Shown here one piece after another: positions 55,444 to 63,312 of a DNA stretch of 64,000 nt. Both the position numbers and the translations under genes were made by a program. The notes beneath the pieces are model-generated. The model made no database searches. It saw only the letters and a list, made by a program, of their open reading frames with translations, and was not told the DNA's origin. How positions within the stretch are numbered: the stretch's first letter is position 1; each line of letters begins with the position of its first letter. Origin of the DNA: an uncultured Desulfovibrionaceae bacterium (GTDB lineage Bacteria; Desulfobacterota; Desulfovibrionia; Desulfovibrionales; Desulfovibrionaceae); the NCBI GenBank assembly GCA_949741925.1, contig CATJOY010000054.1, forward strand, positions 1 to 64,000, written 5' to 3'.

Positions 55444-55444
55444 C
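55322..55444. repeat. repeat cluster with a 28-base direct repeat
   Basis: CCAGGGGGAATCATTTCCCC with TGG (55322-55344) is a near-perfect palindrome, followed by CCGGGGC-AAC-GCCCCGG (55351-55367). The block beginning GCAACGCCCCGGCCGCCGG occurs twice exactly over 28 bases, at 55356-55383 and 55417-55444. The second copy touches the stop codon of the CobD-like gene. Confidence 0.85.
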
Positions 55445-56583
55445 TAGTTGCGCCAACCTCTTTCTTCATACCAAAAAAGGGCTTTGAGCAGGGCCTCGGT
55501 ATCTTCGGCCGGTCTGGCCTGGAAGCGTAAAAATCCCAGGGGCATGCCGGGGATTGTATCGCAATTGCGTATAATCAGGCCTTGAGTGAGGAGTTTTTCG
55601 CGGATGGTCTCCGCCGAAAGCCGTGGCCGAAGGTTTGGGGAGATCGCCGCTGTGACGAAGCTGGGGCCTTCAAATACGTGCTCCGCAGCAAAGGAATCCA
55701 TGCGCCGCAAGCTGAAGGCAAGCGAGGCGAGTTGTGTGCCGAGGGGAGCAAGGCGTTCCCGATAGGCATCAATATGGTTCAGAAAAGCAACGCCCATATC
55801 TTGAGCAAAAGAGGAGACGCTCCAGGGCGGCCTGAGGCGGGAAAAGCGCCGGAGCTGCACTGCATCGGCCAGGAGATACCCCAAGCGCACGCCGGGAGCC
55901 GCAAAAAACTTGGTAAAGCTGTTTAAACAGAAGAGGGTCACGCCCGGGCGCAGCATTGATCGGTAGGATTGCCAGTTGTTTTCGCGGTAGCTTTCCCGGC
56001 CCCAAAGAAACTCTTTGTAGGTGCCGTCCACAAGCAGGCGGGGCACGCGCAGCACGCCGAGCATTTCGGCGATGTTCGGGTAGGTGACGGCGGCGGGGTT
56101 GTTGGGCGTGCAGATGATCGCCAGATCCGCTTCACTATCCCAGATCCGCCGGAGTTCCGCCGGACCGCAGATAAACTCTTGCTCTGCCGGGGGCGTTATA
56201 ATCTCGAAGGGGATATCAAAGGCAAGGCAGGCGCGCACATATTCGGAAAATATGGGGCCGATGAGCAGGACTTTGCGCGGGGCAAGGGCTGTCATGGTCA
56301 ACCAGATGAGGTCGGCAGAGCCGTTTCCCGGCAGGACGAGGGCGGGCTCCAGGCCTTCATGGGCGGCCAGGGCGGCGCGTAGGGCCGTGCATTCGGTATC
56401 GGGGTAGACGGCAAATTCTACCGGCGTGGTCGCCGCCAGGGCAGCGGTAATATCTCCGGCAAAGGCATGCGTATTGCTGGAGAAATCTATAAAGGCGTTT
56501 TCTTCGCGCCGCAACCGGCGCGAAAGTTCATGGATATTTCCGCCGTGAGCGGTCAAAGAGGCATCGGAAAAGGCTGGGCCCAT
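55444..56583 (-). CDS. class I/II PLP aminotransferase, CobD/HisC-like
   Basis: Fold-type I PLP enzyme. HGGNIHELSRRL, FIDFSSNTHAF, LPGNGSADLIWLTMTAL, ICTPNNPAA and the PLP Lys in LNSFTKFFAAPGVRLGYL make it resemble CobD (L-threonine-O-3-phosphate decarboxylase) and histidinol-phosphate aminotransferase. HGGNI is typical of CobD-like enzymes, which make the aminopropanol linker of cobalamin. No other cobalamin genes are near, so an aminotransferase role is equally possible. ATG 56583 has GGAGAAACACT directly upstream. 379 residues is normal. Confidence 0.8.
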   Translation of the reverse strand: MGPAFSDASLTAHGGNIHELSRRLRREENAFIDFSSNTHAFAGDITAALAATTPVEFAVYPDTECTALRAALAAHEGLEPALVLPGNGSADLIWLTMTALAPRKVLLIGPIFSEYVRACLAFDIPFEIITPPAEQEFICGPAELRRIWDSEADLAIICTPNNPAAVTYPNIAEMLGVLRVPRLLVDGTYKEFLWGRESYRENNWQSYRSMLRPGVTLFCLNSFTKFFAAPGVRLGYLLADAVQLRRFSRLRPPWSVSSFAQDMGVAFLNHIDAYRERLAPLGTQLASLAFSLRRMDSFAAEHVFEGPSFVTAAISPNLRPRLSAETIREKLLTQGLIIRNCDTIPGMPLGFLRFQARPAEDTEALLKALFWYEERGWRN

Positions 56584-56881
56584 AGTGTTTCTCCAATATT
56601 TTGTCGGAACGACGGGCAGGCGCAGAGAACTCCTACCATCAGCGGGCGGTTCAGGTAAAGCGCCGCCGTAAGCGCCCGGGCATCAGGCAAGGCCCGGGCT
56701 GCCGGCGGCCTGCGCCTCCTCTTGATAATCAGACGCGTGCGGGATATAGGCGCAGAAACGATAGCCCGGAATCGCGGGATCTTGCCCGGTTTGCGCTGCA
56801 TCCGTTCCGGCTGTTGGTTTTGCCGGAACCGGGAACGCTGTCTCCGGCCTCTATACCCTCCATCCTTTAAAGGAAGACGCT

Positions 56882-57727
56882 ATGTTTCAGTTGTTCAGCC
56901 GCGCGTACAAGGCGGCAAGCTTGCGTATAGTCGTTCTGCTGCTGTGCCTCTGCGGCCTGAGCGGTTTGTTTGCCACGCCCGGTTTTGCCGCCGCGTCGTT
57001 GCTGGATGATATATTTCTGGCCCTGCGCCTTGATGCCGGCCCGGATGAGCAGCAACTCTCTTTGGGAGCGACCGCGGGGATTTCCAATTCACCGTACCGG
57101 GAATATGGAACGCGCTGGTCGCTGTTTCCGCTGATCAGCTACGAAGGCCCTAAGCTCTTTGTGCGGGGCACCACCGCGGGCTTTAAAATCGTCAATCGCG
57201 AGAACTTCGAGTTTGCGGCGTATGGTTCGTACAACGGCTTGGAATATGACGACAGCGAATCAGACAACGAACGTATGCGCCGCCTGGATGACCGCCACGC
57301 CAGCATGCTTGGCGGCCTTTCCGCGCGGCTTTCCACGCCGCTCGGCCAGTTCCATGCTTCCGCCGGGGTGGATATGGTTGGCAACAGCGGCGGCCTGGCC
57401 GGAGACCTGGGATGGATTTTCGCCTTGGATACGGGCGTTGTAAAGATTTTGCCCGAGGCGGGCATTTACTGGCAGAGCAAGGAGTATACAGACTACTACT
57501 TTGGGGTTTCCTCCCGTGAATCCCGGAAAAGCGGTCTGGAGCGCTATGAGGCGGGCGGGGCTGTTTCACCCTACCTCGGGCTCTCCCTGAACGTTTCCTT
57601 GACCCGCCACTGGGGTCTTTTCTGTAAAGGCGAGTTGCTATTCTATGATCGCGAGATCCGCAAAAGCCCTATGGTTGATAAGGCCGTCTACCAGGGGCTG
57701 AACATGGGGGTTCTCTACACCTTTTAA
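56882..57727 (+). CDS. MipA/OmpV-family outer-membrane protein
   Basis: Outer-membrane beta-barrel. A signal peptide (IVVLLLCLCGLSGLFATPGFAAA, cut as VLLLCLCGLSGLFATPG) is cleaved near residue 38. The mature part has alternating hydrophobic strands, GATAGISNSPYREYGTRWSL, FPLISYEG, LFVRGTTAGFKI, and ends with the aromatic LYTF typical of barrel C-termini. MipA scaffolds peptidoglycan enzymes in E. coli; many homologues have other or unknown roles. 281 residues is normal. AAGGAAG precedes ATG 56882. It is divergent from the CobD-like gene across 298 bases. Confidence 0.83.
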   Translation: MFQLFSRAYKAASLRIVVLLLCLCGLSGLFATPGFAAASLLDDIFLALRLDAGPDEQQLSLGATAGISNSPYREYGTRWSLFPLISYEGPKLFVRGTTAGFKIVNRENFEFAAYGSYNGLEYDDSESDNERMRRLDDRHASMLGGLSARLSTPLGQFHASAGVDMVGNSGGLAGDLGWIFALDTGVVKILPEAGIYWQSKEYTDYYFGVSSRESRKSGLERYEAGGAVSPYLGLSLNVSLTRHWGLFCKGELLFYDREIRKSPMVDKAVYQGLNMGVLYTF

Positions 57728-57948
57728 AGCCCTGCTGTTGTCCCTGGATTCCCGCCCCAGAGGCGTTCTTATGGCTGATGATTGTCATATCCGGGGCTTT
57801 GGGGTAGGGTGCCCGGCGGATGCTTTTCCCGGGAATTACGTCTGTTTTTTCCGTTATCGTTGCCAAGGAGATCCCTTTGGCTTTTCACAGACGCAATGAC
57901 GTAAGAAACACCCCCCTCGAGAACGCCTGTAGACAACAAGGAGGCGCC

Positions 57949-58563
57949 ATGCACAGTGAAGCGTTACTGCGGATTCGGGAGCACGCGGAAACCGGACTCC
58001 AGGTCAGACGGGAATTTTTTGAACGCCATGCGGAATTGGTGCTGGAGGCGGGGCGGCATATCGCCCTGGTTCTTGCGCGAGGCGGCAAGATTTTGCTCTG
58101 CGGCAACGGGGGCAGCGCGGCGGATGCGCAGCATCTCGCGGCGGAATTCGTCAACCGGTACAAGCTGAACCGTCCTCCCTTGGCCGCTGTTGCCCTGAGC
58201 ACAGATACCTCTATCCTGACTGCTATCGGCAACGATTTCAGCTTTGAGGAGGTCTTTTCCAAGCAGGTAGAAGCGTTGGGACGGCCCGGCGACCTGCTGC
58301 TGGGCATTTCGACCTCGGGAAACAGCGCAAACGTTGTGCTCGCTTTGGAGGCGGCCCGCCGGAAGGGGCTGAAAACACTTGGCTTCTCCGGAAGGGGCGG
58401 CGGACGGATGAACGGGCTTTGCGATCTGCTCATTACCGTGGATACGGCTCTGACCCCGTTGGTCCAAGAGGTTCATATTGCTGTAGGTCATTTACTTTGT
58501 GAGCTTGCGGATTACTATTTGTTTGAAAACGCCTCGGCGCTGGAACCCTATCTCGCCGAGTAA
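57949..58563 (+). CDS. gmhA: phosphoheptose isomerase
   Basis: SIS-domain enzyme converting sedoheptulose 7-phosphate to heptose 7-phosphate, the first step of ADP-heptose for LPS. ILLCGNGGSAADAQHLAAEF (about residues 48-67), ALSTDTSILTAIGND, LLGISTSGNSANV and ALTPLVQEVHI are typical, with likely metal ligands His and Glu in AAEF and VQEVH. ATG 57949 has AAGGAGG upstream; the frame is open to 57820 but without SD. 204 residues is normal. It supplies the substrate of the HldE kinase encoded at 26313. A second small zinc protein gene follows 39 bases later. Confidence 0.93.
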   Translation: MHSEALLRIREHAETGLQVRREFFERHAELVLEAGRHIALVLARGGKILLCGNGGSAADAQHLAAEFVNRYKLNRPPLAAVALSTDTSILTAIGNDFSFEEVFSKQVEALGRPGDLLLGISTSGNSANVVLALEAARRKGLKTLGFSGRGGGRMNGLCDLLITVDTALTPLVQEVHIAVGHLLCELADYYLFENASALEPYLAE

Positions 58564-58602
58564 GCGCTGTGGCGTACGCGCGCGCTACGGAGGAGCGGAT
58601 AC

Positions 58603-58839
58603 ATGCCCATTTATGAATATCGTTGTGAACGTTGCGATACGGAATTTGAAGAGATCGTTGCTTCATCGGATGAGAACCCGGTCTGCCCCGCCTGCGGTTG
58701 CTCCGACACCCGAAAGCTCATGAGCTGCTGTTGTCATGGCGGCGGCGGTTCCGACGGGGAATCCGGCGCAGGCTATTCCGGCGGCGGGGGCGGCGGCTGC
58801 GCGGGCTGTTCCGGCGGCAACTGCGCCTCGTGCCATTAG
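58603..58839 (+). CDS. FmdB-type zinc ribbon protein
   Basis: Small cytosolic protein of unclear role, possibly regulatory. PIYEYRCERCDTEFE and PVCPACGCSDTRKLM give the CxxC...CxxC zinc ribbon of the FmdB/PF09723 family (about residues 9-38). After residue 42 the protein becomes a Gly/Ser/Cys-rich tail with CCCHGGGG, CAGCSGG and the final CASCH, adding many potential metal ligands. 78 residues is normal. GGAGGAGCGG lies before the ATG. It follows gmhA closely and precedes uvrC by 170 bases. Confidence 0.88.
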   Translation: MPIYEYRCERCDTEFEEIVASSDENPVCPACGCSDTRKLMSCCCHGGGGSDGESGAGYSGGGGGGCAGCSGGNCASCH

Positions 58840-59009
58840 AGCGCGGGGATACGCAGCCTTTTTGCCCCGCCTGCCGCGGCAGATTGTATCTGCTTTTTTC
58901 GGTTGCGGGCTAAAAGAGGATACTCCCTCAAAGCAGGCTATCTTCCTTGCGGGCAAACAAAAATTCTATAGTGTTGCCAGGCCCTGGTTGACTGCGGCAA
59001 AGGAGGGGG

Positions 59010-60989
59010 ATGGATAAGCCGGATACCAAAGATATTCCCGTAAGCCCGGGGGTATATCTCTATAAGGACGCGCAGTCGCGCATTATTTACGTAGGCAAGG
59101 CCAAGAACCTGCGCAAGCGTGTCCTTTCATATTTCAGGCCCGAACAGACGCTTTCCGCAAAAACGCGGGCCATGCTGGCCCATGCCGTAAGTCTGGAAAC
59201 ATTGACCACGGCCACGGAGAAAGAAGCTTTTTTGCTGGAAGCGAGCCTGATCAAAAAACATCGCCCCCGCTATAATATCGTGCTGCGTGATGATAAGGAG
59301 TATATACTCTTCAGGCTCAAAACCGCGGAGGTTTACCCGCGTCTGGAAATCGTGCGCCGGGCGCGGCCCGGCAAGGGAGGCAAGGGCGTTCTCCTTTTCG
59401 GCCCGTATTCTTCGGCCGGATCGGCTCGGGAAACCTGGCAGGCCATTCACCATACCTTTCCCCTGCGTCGTTGCCCGGATCGCTCGTTTGCCAACAGGGT
59501 TCGGCCCTGCCTGTACTATCATATGGGGCGTTGCCTCGGCCCTTGCGTGATGGATGTGCAGCCAACGGCGTATGCCGCCATGGTCGGCCAGGTAGCCCAG
59601 CTTTTGAGTGGACGTTCCCGGGATCTGATCGCCTCGCTGAAGGAGGAGATGCTCGAGGCTTCGGAATCCCTTGATTTTGAGCGGGCGGCCATGCTCAGGG
59701 ATAGGATTGCCGCCGTGGAGCGGACCTTGGAGAGCCAGGTTGTGGTTCTGGATACGGCCCATGATCTGGATGTGCTCGGCATTGCCGCCCTGGATGAAGG
59801 CCTGGGCCTGTGCGTGTTGTTCGTCCGCCAGGGCGTGCTTTTGGATAAGCGCGTTTTTTTCTGGCCCGGCCTCTTGCTTGATGATGCGCCCGAGCTTTTA
59901 GAAAGTTTTTTGCTGCAATTCTATCGACGGGGTTTTCCTGTGCCTCCGCGGATAGTGACGCCCTGGCTCGATAAAAACGTGGAACGATTGGCCCGGGAAG
60001 ACCTCACCAACGCCGCGGAACCCGATGCCGGTGCGCTGCTGCCGGATTTTTCGCAATCTCCCGCGGATCTGCCTGCGGAACCCGACGCCGAGGGAGGGGC
60101 CCCGGCCGATCTTGCGCCTGTGCCCCGGGATGCCATTACCGTTTTCGAGGCCTTGCTGGCGGAAGAGCGGGGCGGACCGGTGCGCCTTGGCGGGCCGCGT
60201 AGCGAGAGTGAAGATCGGCTGGTCAGCCTGGCTACGGATAATGCCCGGGAAGGCATTCGGGCCAAAGATCGGGAACCTCTGGCCCAATCCCTGGCCAGGG
60301 CCCTCCATGCCCCGCGTGCCCTGGATCGCATTGAGGCCGTTGATGTTTCCCACACCGGCGGCCGGGCAACCCGGGTGGGTATGGTTGTGTTTCAGGGCGG
60401 GCAGCCGTTAAAAAACGCCTACCGCGCTTATGCCGTAGAGGCCGGCGGCGATGATTACGCGGCCTTAGGGCAGTGGGCCGAACGGCGGATTGCCTCTGGT
60501 CCGCCCTGGCCGGATCTGTTGCTCATCGATGGCGGCAAGGGCCAACTCGCCGCCGTGTTTCGAGTCTTTCGTGAGGCCGGGCTGGAAGAGACCGTGACTC
60601 TGGCCGCTATTGCCAAGGCCAGAGATGATGAAGGCCGTCCGGATCGGCGCTCCGCCGCGGTTGAAGATAGAATTTTTCTGCCGGGCCGGAGCAATCCTCT
60701 CCCTCTGCCCGCCGGGTCTCCGGAATTGTTCTTTCTCCAACAGGTCCGTGACAGCGTGCATGATTTTGCCCTGGGACGCCACCGCAGGGCCCGGAGCGGC
60801 CAGGCCTTTGCCGGAGAACTGTTGCGGATTCCCGGCATCGGACCTAAAACCGCCCGTCTGCTTTGGGAGCGTTTTGGTTCTCTTGCCGCCATGGCTGAGG
60901 CGACTAGGGAAGATCTGGCCGCCATGCCAGGAATAGGCAAAGAAAAAGCCCGTTTGCTCCATGAGCGTTTGCGCAGGCTGGCGCGCTGA
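59010..60989 (+). CDS. uvrC: excinuclease ABC subunit C
   Basis: Makes both incisions around bulky DNA lesions. The N-terminal GIY-YIG nuclease (GVYLYKDAQSRIIYVGKAKNLRKR, key GVYLY and YVGKAK), a UVR domain (DFERAAMLRDRIAAVER, about 220), the C-terminal RNase H-like nuclease (IEAVDVSHTGGR; LLIDGGKGQL; LPGRSNPL), and a double HhH (RIPGIGPKTARLL; AMPGIGKEKARLL) are all visible. 659 residues is normal with a longer middle insert (about 345-380). AAAGGAGGGGG directly precedes ATG 59010. Confidence 0.95.
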   Translation: MDKPDTKDIPVSPGVYLYKDAQSRIIYVGKAKNLRKRVLSYFRPEQTLSAKTRAMLAHAVSLETLTTATEKEAFLLEASLIKKHRPRYNIVLRDDKEYILFRLKTAEVYPRLEIVRRARPGKGGKGVLLFGPYSSAGSARETWQAIHHTFPLRRCPDRSFANRVRPCLYYHMGRCLGPCVMDVQPTAYAAMVGQVAQLLSGRSRDLIASLKEEMLEASESLDFERAAMLRDRIAAVERTLESQVVVLDTAHDLDVLGIAALDEGLGLCVLFVRQGVLLDKRVFFWPGLLLDDAPELLESFLLQFYRRGFPVPPRIVTPWLDKNVERLAREDLTNAAEPDAGALLPDFSQSPADLPAEPDAEGGAPADLAPVPRDAITVFEALLAEERGGPVRLGGPRSESEDRLVSLATDNAREGIRAKDREPLAQSLARALHAPRALDRIEAVDVSHTGGRATRVGMVVFQGGQPLKNAYRAYAVEAGGDDYAALGQWAERRIASGPPWPDLLLIDGGKGQLAAVFRVFREAGLEETVTLAAIAKARDDEGRPDRRSAAVEDRIFLPGRSNPLPLPAGSPELFFLQQVRDSVHDFALGRHRRARSGQAFAGELLRIPGIGPKTARLLWERFGSLAAMAEATREDLAAMPGIGKEKARLLHERLRRLAR

Positions 60990-61243
60990 AGAGTGAGCAG
61001 GGGCGCGGTCTGACGCGGGCAGGCCGATGGGCGGCGTTTTTTGCACGAGTACACAGATCCGCAAGAGAACACCGGCGGGTTCACGGCTTCCCTGATGTTC
61101 AGGGGCAGAGCAGCCGATTGCGCCTTTTCAGGCTCTCCGCAGGCCGCAGCCCCCGGGCTCGCAGCGCTGCCACCAAACAGAGGCGCTTCTGTCGTTTCGC
61201 CTGCGGCGAAGGGATAGCAAGGCTCGAGAAGGATTCCCCGGTT

Positions 61244-61267
61244 GCAGGGAAATCATTTCTTCCTTGC
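61244..61267. repeat. decayed AATCATT palindrome
   Basis: GCAGGGAAATCATTTCTTCC followed by TTGC is a degraded copy of the family palindrome, in the 292-base spacer between convergent uvrC and the YbaK-type gene. Confidence 0.45.
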
Positions 61268-61281
61268 GCGCCGTGAAACGT

Positions 61282-61815
61282 TCAGATCATGAGGGGCCGA
61301 CCGGCACAATCCCCCCAGCGTCCGGCCAGAAGGTTGAGAGCATCCGGAGCCGTTACGGCCACAACGCCGCGCGCCCCGGCGTTGAAGGCGATTGCCTCTA
61401 GCTTGCGAAGGCTTTCTTGGATGCAGATCAGGCAGTGGCCGGGGAGACCAAAGGGGGAAATACCGCCGGTTTTGTATCCGGTCATGGCCTCGGCTTCTTG
61501 CGGTGAACAGGGCCGCAAATGCCTGATTCCGGCCAGGCGTTCCAGCTTGCGCAGAGCTACCTTCGAGTCGCCGTGCATCAGCGCAATAACCGGCGTGCCC
61601 GGTTCGCTATCCTCAGGAGCAACGGAACCCGGGGTAAAGACCAGCGTTTTGATAATGGTTCGCGCGGGCAAGTCCAATTGTCCGGCCGCATCGCGGATGC
61701 CCCCGGCGGGATGATACCTATACTCCAGACGGCGAGCCGGTATCCCGGCCGCGCGCAGGATGCGAAAGGCCGGGGCCTCCTCCTGCTCCGGGTCGCTGTG
61801 CTCCGGCGGGTTCAT
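61282..61815 (-). CDS. YbaK/EbsC-family aminoacyl-tRNA deacylase
   Basis: Hydrolyses misacylated tRNAs such as Cys-tRNAPro. TIIKTLVFTPG, VIALMHGDSKVALRKLERLAG (key HGDSKVALRKL), EAMTGYKTGGISPFG and NAGARGVVAVTAPD match the YbaK/ProX fold. 177 residues is slightly long because of an N-terminal extension. Its start overlaps the MFS gene stop by 4 bases, so both are translated from one message. Confidence 0.9.
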   Translation of the reverse strand: MNPPEHSDPEQEEAPAFRILRAAGIPARRLEYRYHPAGGIRDAAGQLDLPARTIIKTLVFTPGSVAPEDSEPGTPVIALMHGDSKVALRKLERLAGIRHLRPCSPQEAEAMTGYKTGGISPFGLPGHCLICIQESLRKLEAIAFNAGARGVVAVTAPDALNLLAGRWGDCAGRPLMI

Positions 61816-62975
61816 GCCGCTGCCTCCTCGGCAACGGCGTCATAGCGGATGAGCTGGGTCATGCCTAAGGCGATCAGGGCAATACCGATGCCCATGATAA
61901 AGGGAATCCGGTAGTCGATCATCCAGAGCATGCCGCCGACAATGGGCAGGATAACGGCGGAGACATGGTTGATGGTCTGCCCCATGGCCATGCTTGGCGC
62001 AATGTCGCGGGGGTCGCCGATTTTTTGGAAGAAAGTGCGGATGGCCATGCTGAAATTGGTGAATAACTGCTCAATAACATAGAGTGCCGCCACCAACGTT
62101 GTGCTCTCCGTTACGCAGTACAGCAGGAAGATCAAGGCCAGCACCGAATATTTGCAGGAGAGCAACAGCCGTTCGCCGACACTGTTAATGGCCTTGCCGA
62201 TGATTGGGTTGAGAAACCAGTTGATGGTATTGTTGAGAATGAACAGAATCAGCATCTGTTGCACGGAAAAGCCGAAGTGGCTGACCAGCAGGAAGATGGA
62301 AAAGGTTGAAAAGATGTGCCGCCGCGCTCCGGAAAGAAGGGTCAGCACGTAAAAAAGCCAGTATTTTTTCCGAAAGACCATCTTTTTACGCTGCAGGGGG
62401 ATGGCGGCAGACGCAGGCTTCTGAAAGAACCCCCAGATGCCCCCAGCCATAGCGATGGCTCCGGCCGTGATAAAGAGCCAATGGTAGGAAAGCACGGTAG
62501 AAAGCAAGAAGACCAGAATGCCGATAAAGAGGCTCCCGGCCGCCGTGGCCGCGCGTAGTTTGCCCATGACAAGCGGAGCTTGGCGCGTGTCGAAGTATTG
62601 TAAGGTCAGGGATTGGTTGATAGCCTCATAGTAATGAAAGCCGAAGGACATGATGACCGCCGTTACCAGAACACCGTGGAAGCTGGGGAAAAAGCCGGTC
62701 AGCAACGTGCCCGTTCCGGCAAGGATAACCGAAAAGGTCAGCAGGGTGTGCTCTTTCAGCACCAGGAGTAGCAGGATAACGCCAATGGAAAGAAGCCCCG
62801 GCACTTCCCGCAGGGAGTGGATGATGCCGGTTTGCTCTCCGGTCACGTTCACTACCTCTACAGCGTAGTTGGTGTACATGGAAGTCCAGCCCTGCTGGGC
62901 CACCGAGGCGGCAAAGGTTAAGACCAGCAAAAAGCGGAACATAGGGTTTTTGGCGATATCCGTGCAGTGGCTCAT
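61812..62975 (-). CDS. MFS transporter
   Basis: Inner-membrane secondary transporter with about 12 membrane segments (for example FRFLLVLTFAASVAQQG, SIGVILLLLVLK, GSLFIGILVFLLSTVL, VLALIFLLYCVTES). The substrate cannot be deduced; the family includes many drug and metabolite exporters. 387 residues is typical for a compact MFS protein. The four-base overlap with the YbaK-type gene is the only contextual clue. Confidence 0.85.
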   Translation of the reverse strand: MSHCTDIAKNPMFRFLLVLTFAASVAQQGWTSMYTNYAVEVVNVTGEQTGIIHSLREVPGLLSIGVILLLLVLKEHTLLTFSVILAGTGTLLTGFFPSFHGVLVTAVIMSFGFHYYEAINQSLTLQYFDTRQAPLVMGKLRAATAAGSLFIGILVFLLSTVLSYHWLFITAGAIAMAGGIWGFFQKPASAAIPLQRKKMVFRKKYWLFYVLTLLSGARRHIFSTFSIFLLVSHFGFSVQQMLILFILNNTINWFLNPIIGKAINSVGERLLLSCKYSVLALIFLLYCVTESTTLVAALYVIEQLFTNFSMAIRTFFQKIGDPRDIAPSMAMGQTINHVSAVILPIVGGMLWMIDYRIPFIMGIGIALIALGMTQLIRYDAVAEEAAA

Positions 62976-63312
62976 AACTGACCTCGCGGCGGTTCAGGGC
63001 GGGATATGCTTTCGGTGTAGGTACGAGGAAACAGCATGGCTATACGCCCTGACTCCGCCGCAGTCCAGTTTTTGTCGTCCTTCCGGCTGCCGGGCGGGCA
63101 CAATGCGGGTTGGCCTTTGGCCTCCTATGCCGTGCCCTTTCTTGCGGAAGTATGTCTTTATCCGGGCCGGGTTGTTTTCTGAAATCAGGCCGGGCGGTGC
63201 GCGTTGTTCCCAAAGCGCCGGTGTGGCGTGGCCGTTCTGCTGTTCTTGTCTCTTTGCCGGGCGGCTTGTATAGGGAGGATGCGGAGAGGATGGAACCGGA
63301 ATAAGGCGGATT
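62976..63312. other. spacer between divergent MFS and murJ genes
   Basis: 337 bases. Nothing recognisable except a four-codon ORF, ATG GAA CCG GAA TAA (63289-63303), preceded by GGAGAGG just before the murJ start. Promoters must lie here but none stands out. Confidence 0.4.

Noticed and set aside
56553-56801. 82-codon minus-strand ORF overlapping the CobD-like start
   Set aside because: Weak SD, Arg/Pro-rich sequence without motifs, and the CobD-like start has its own good SD.
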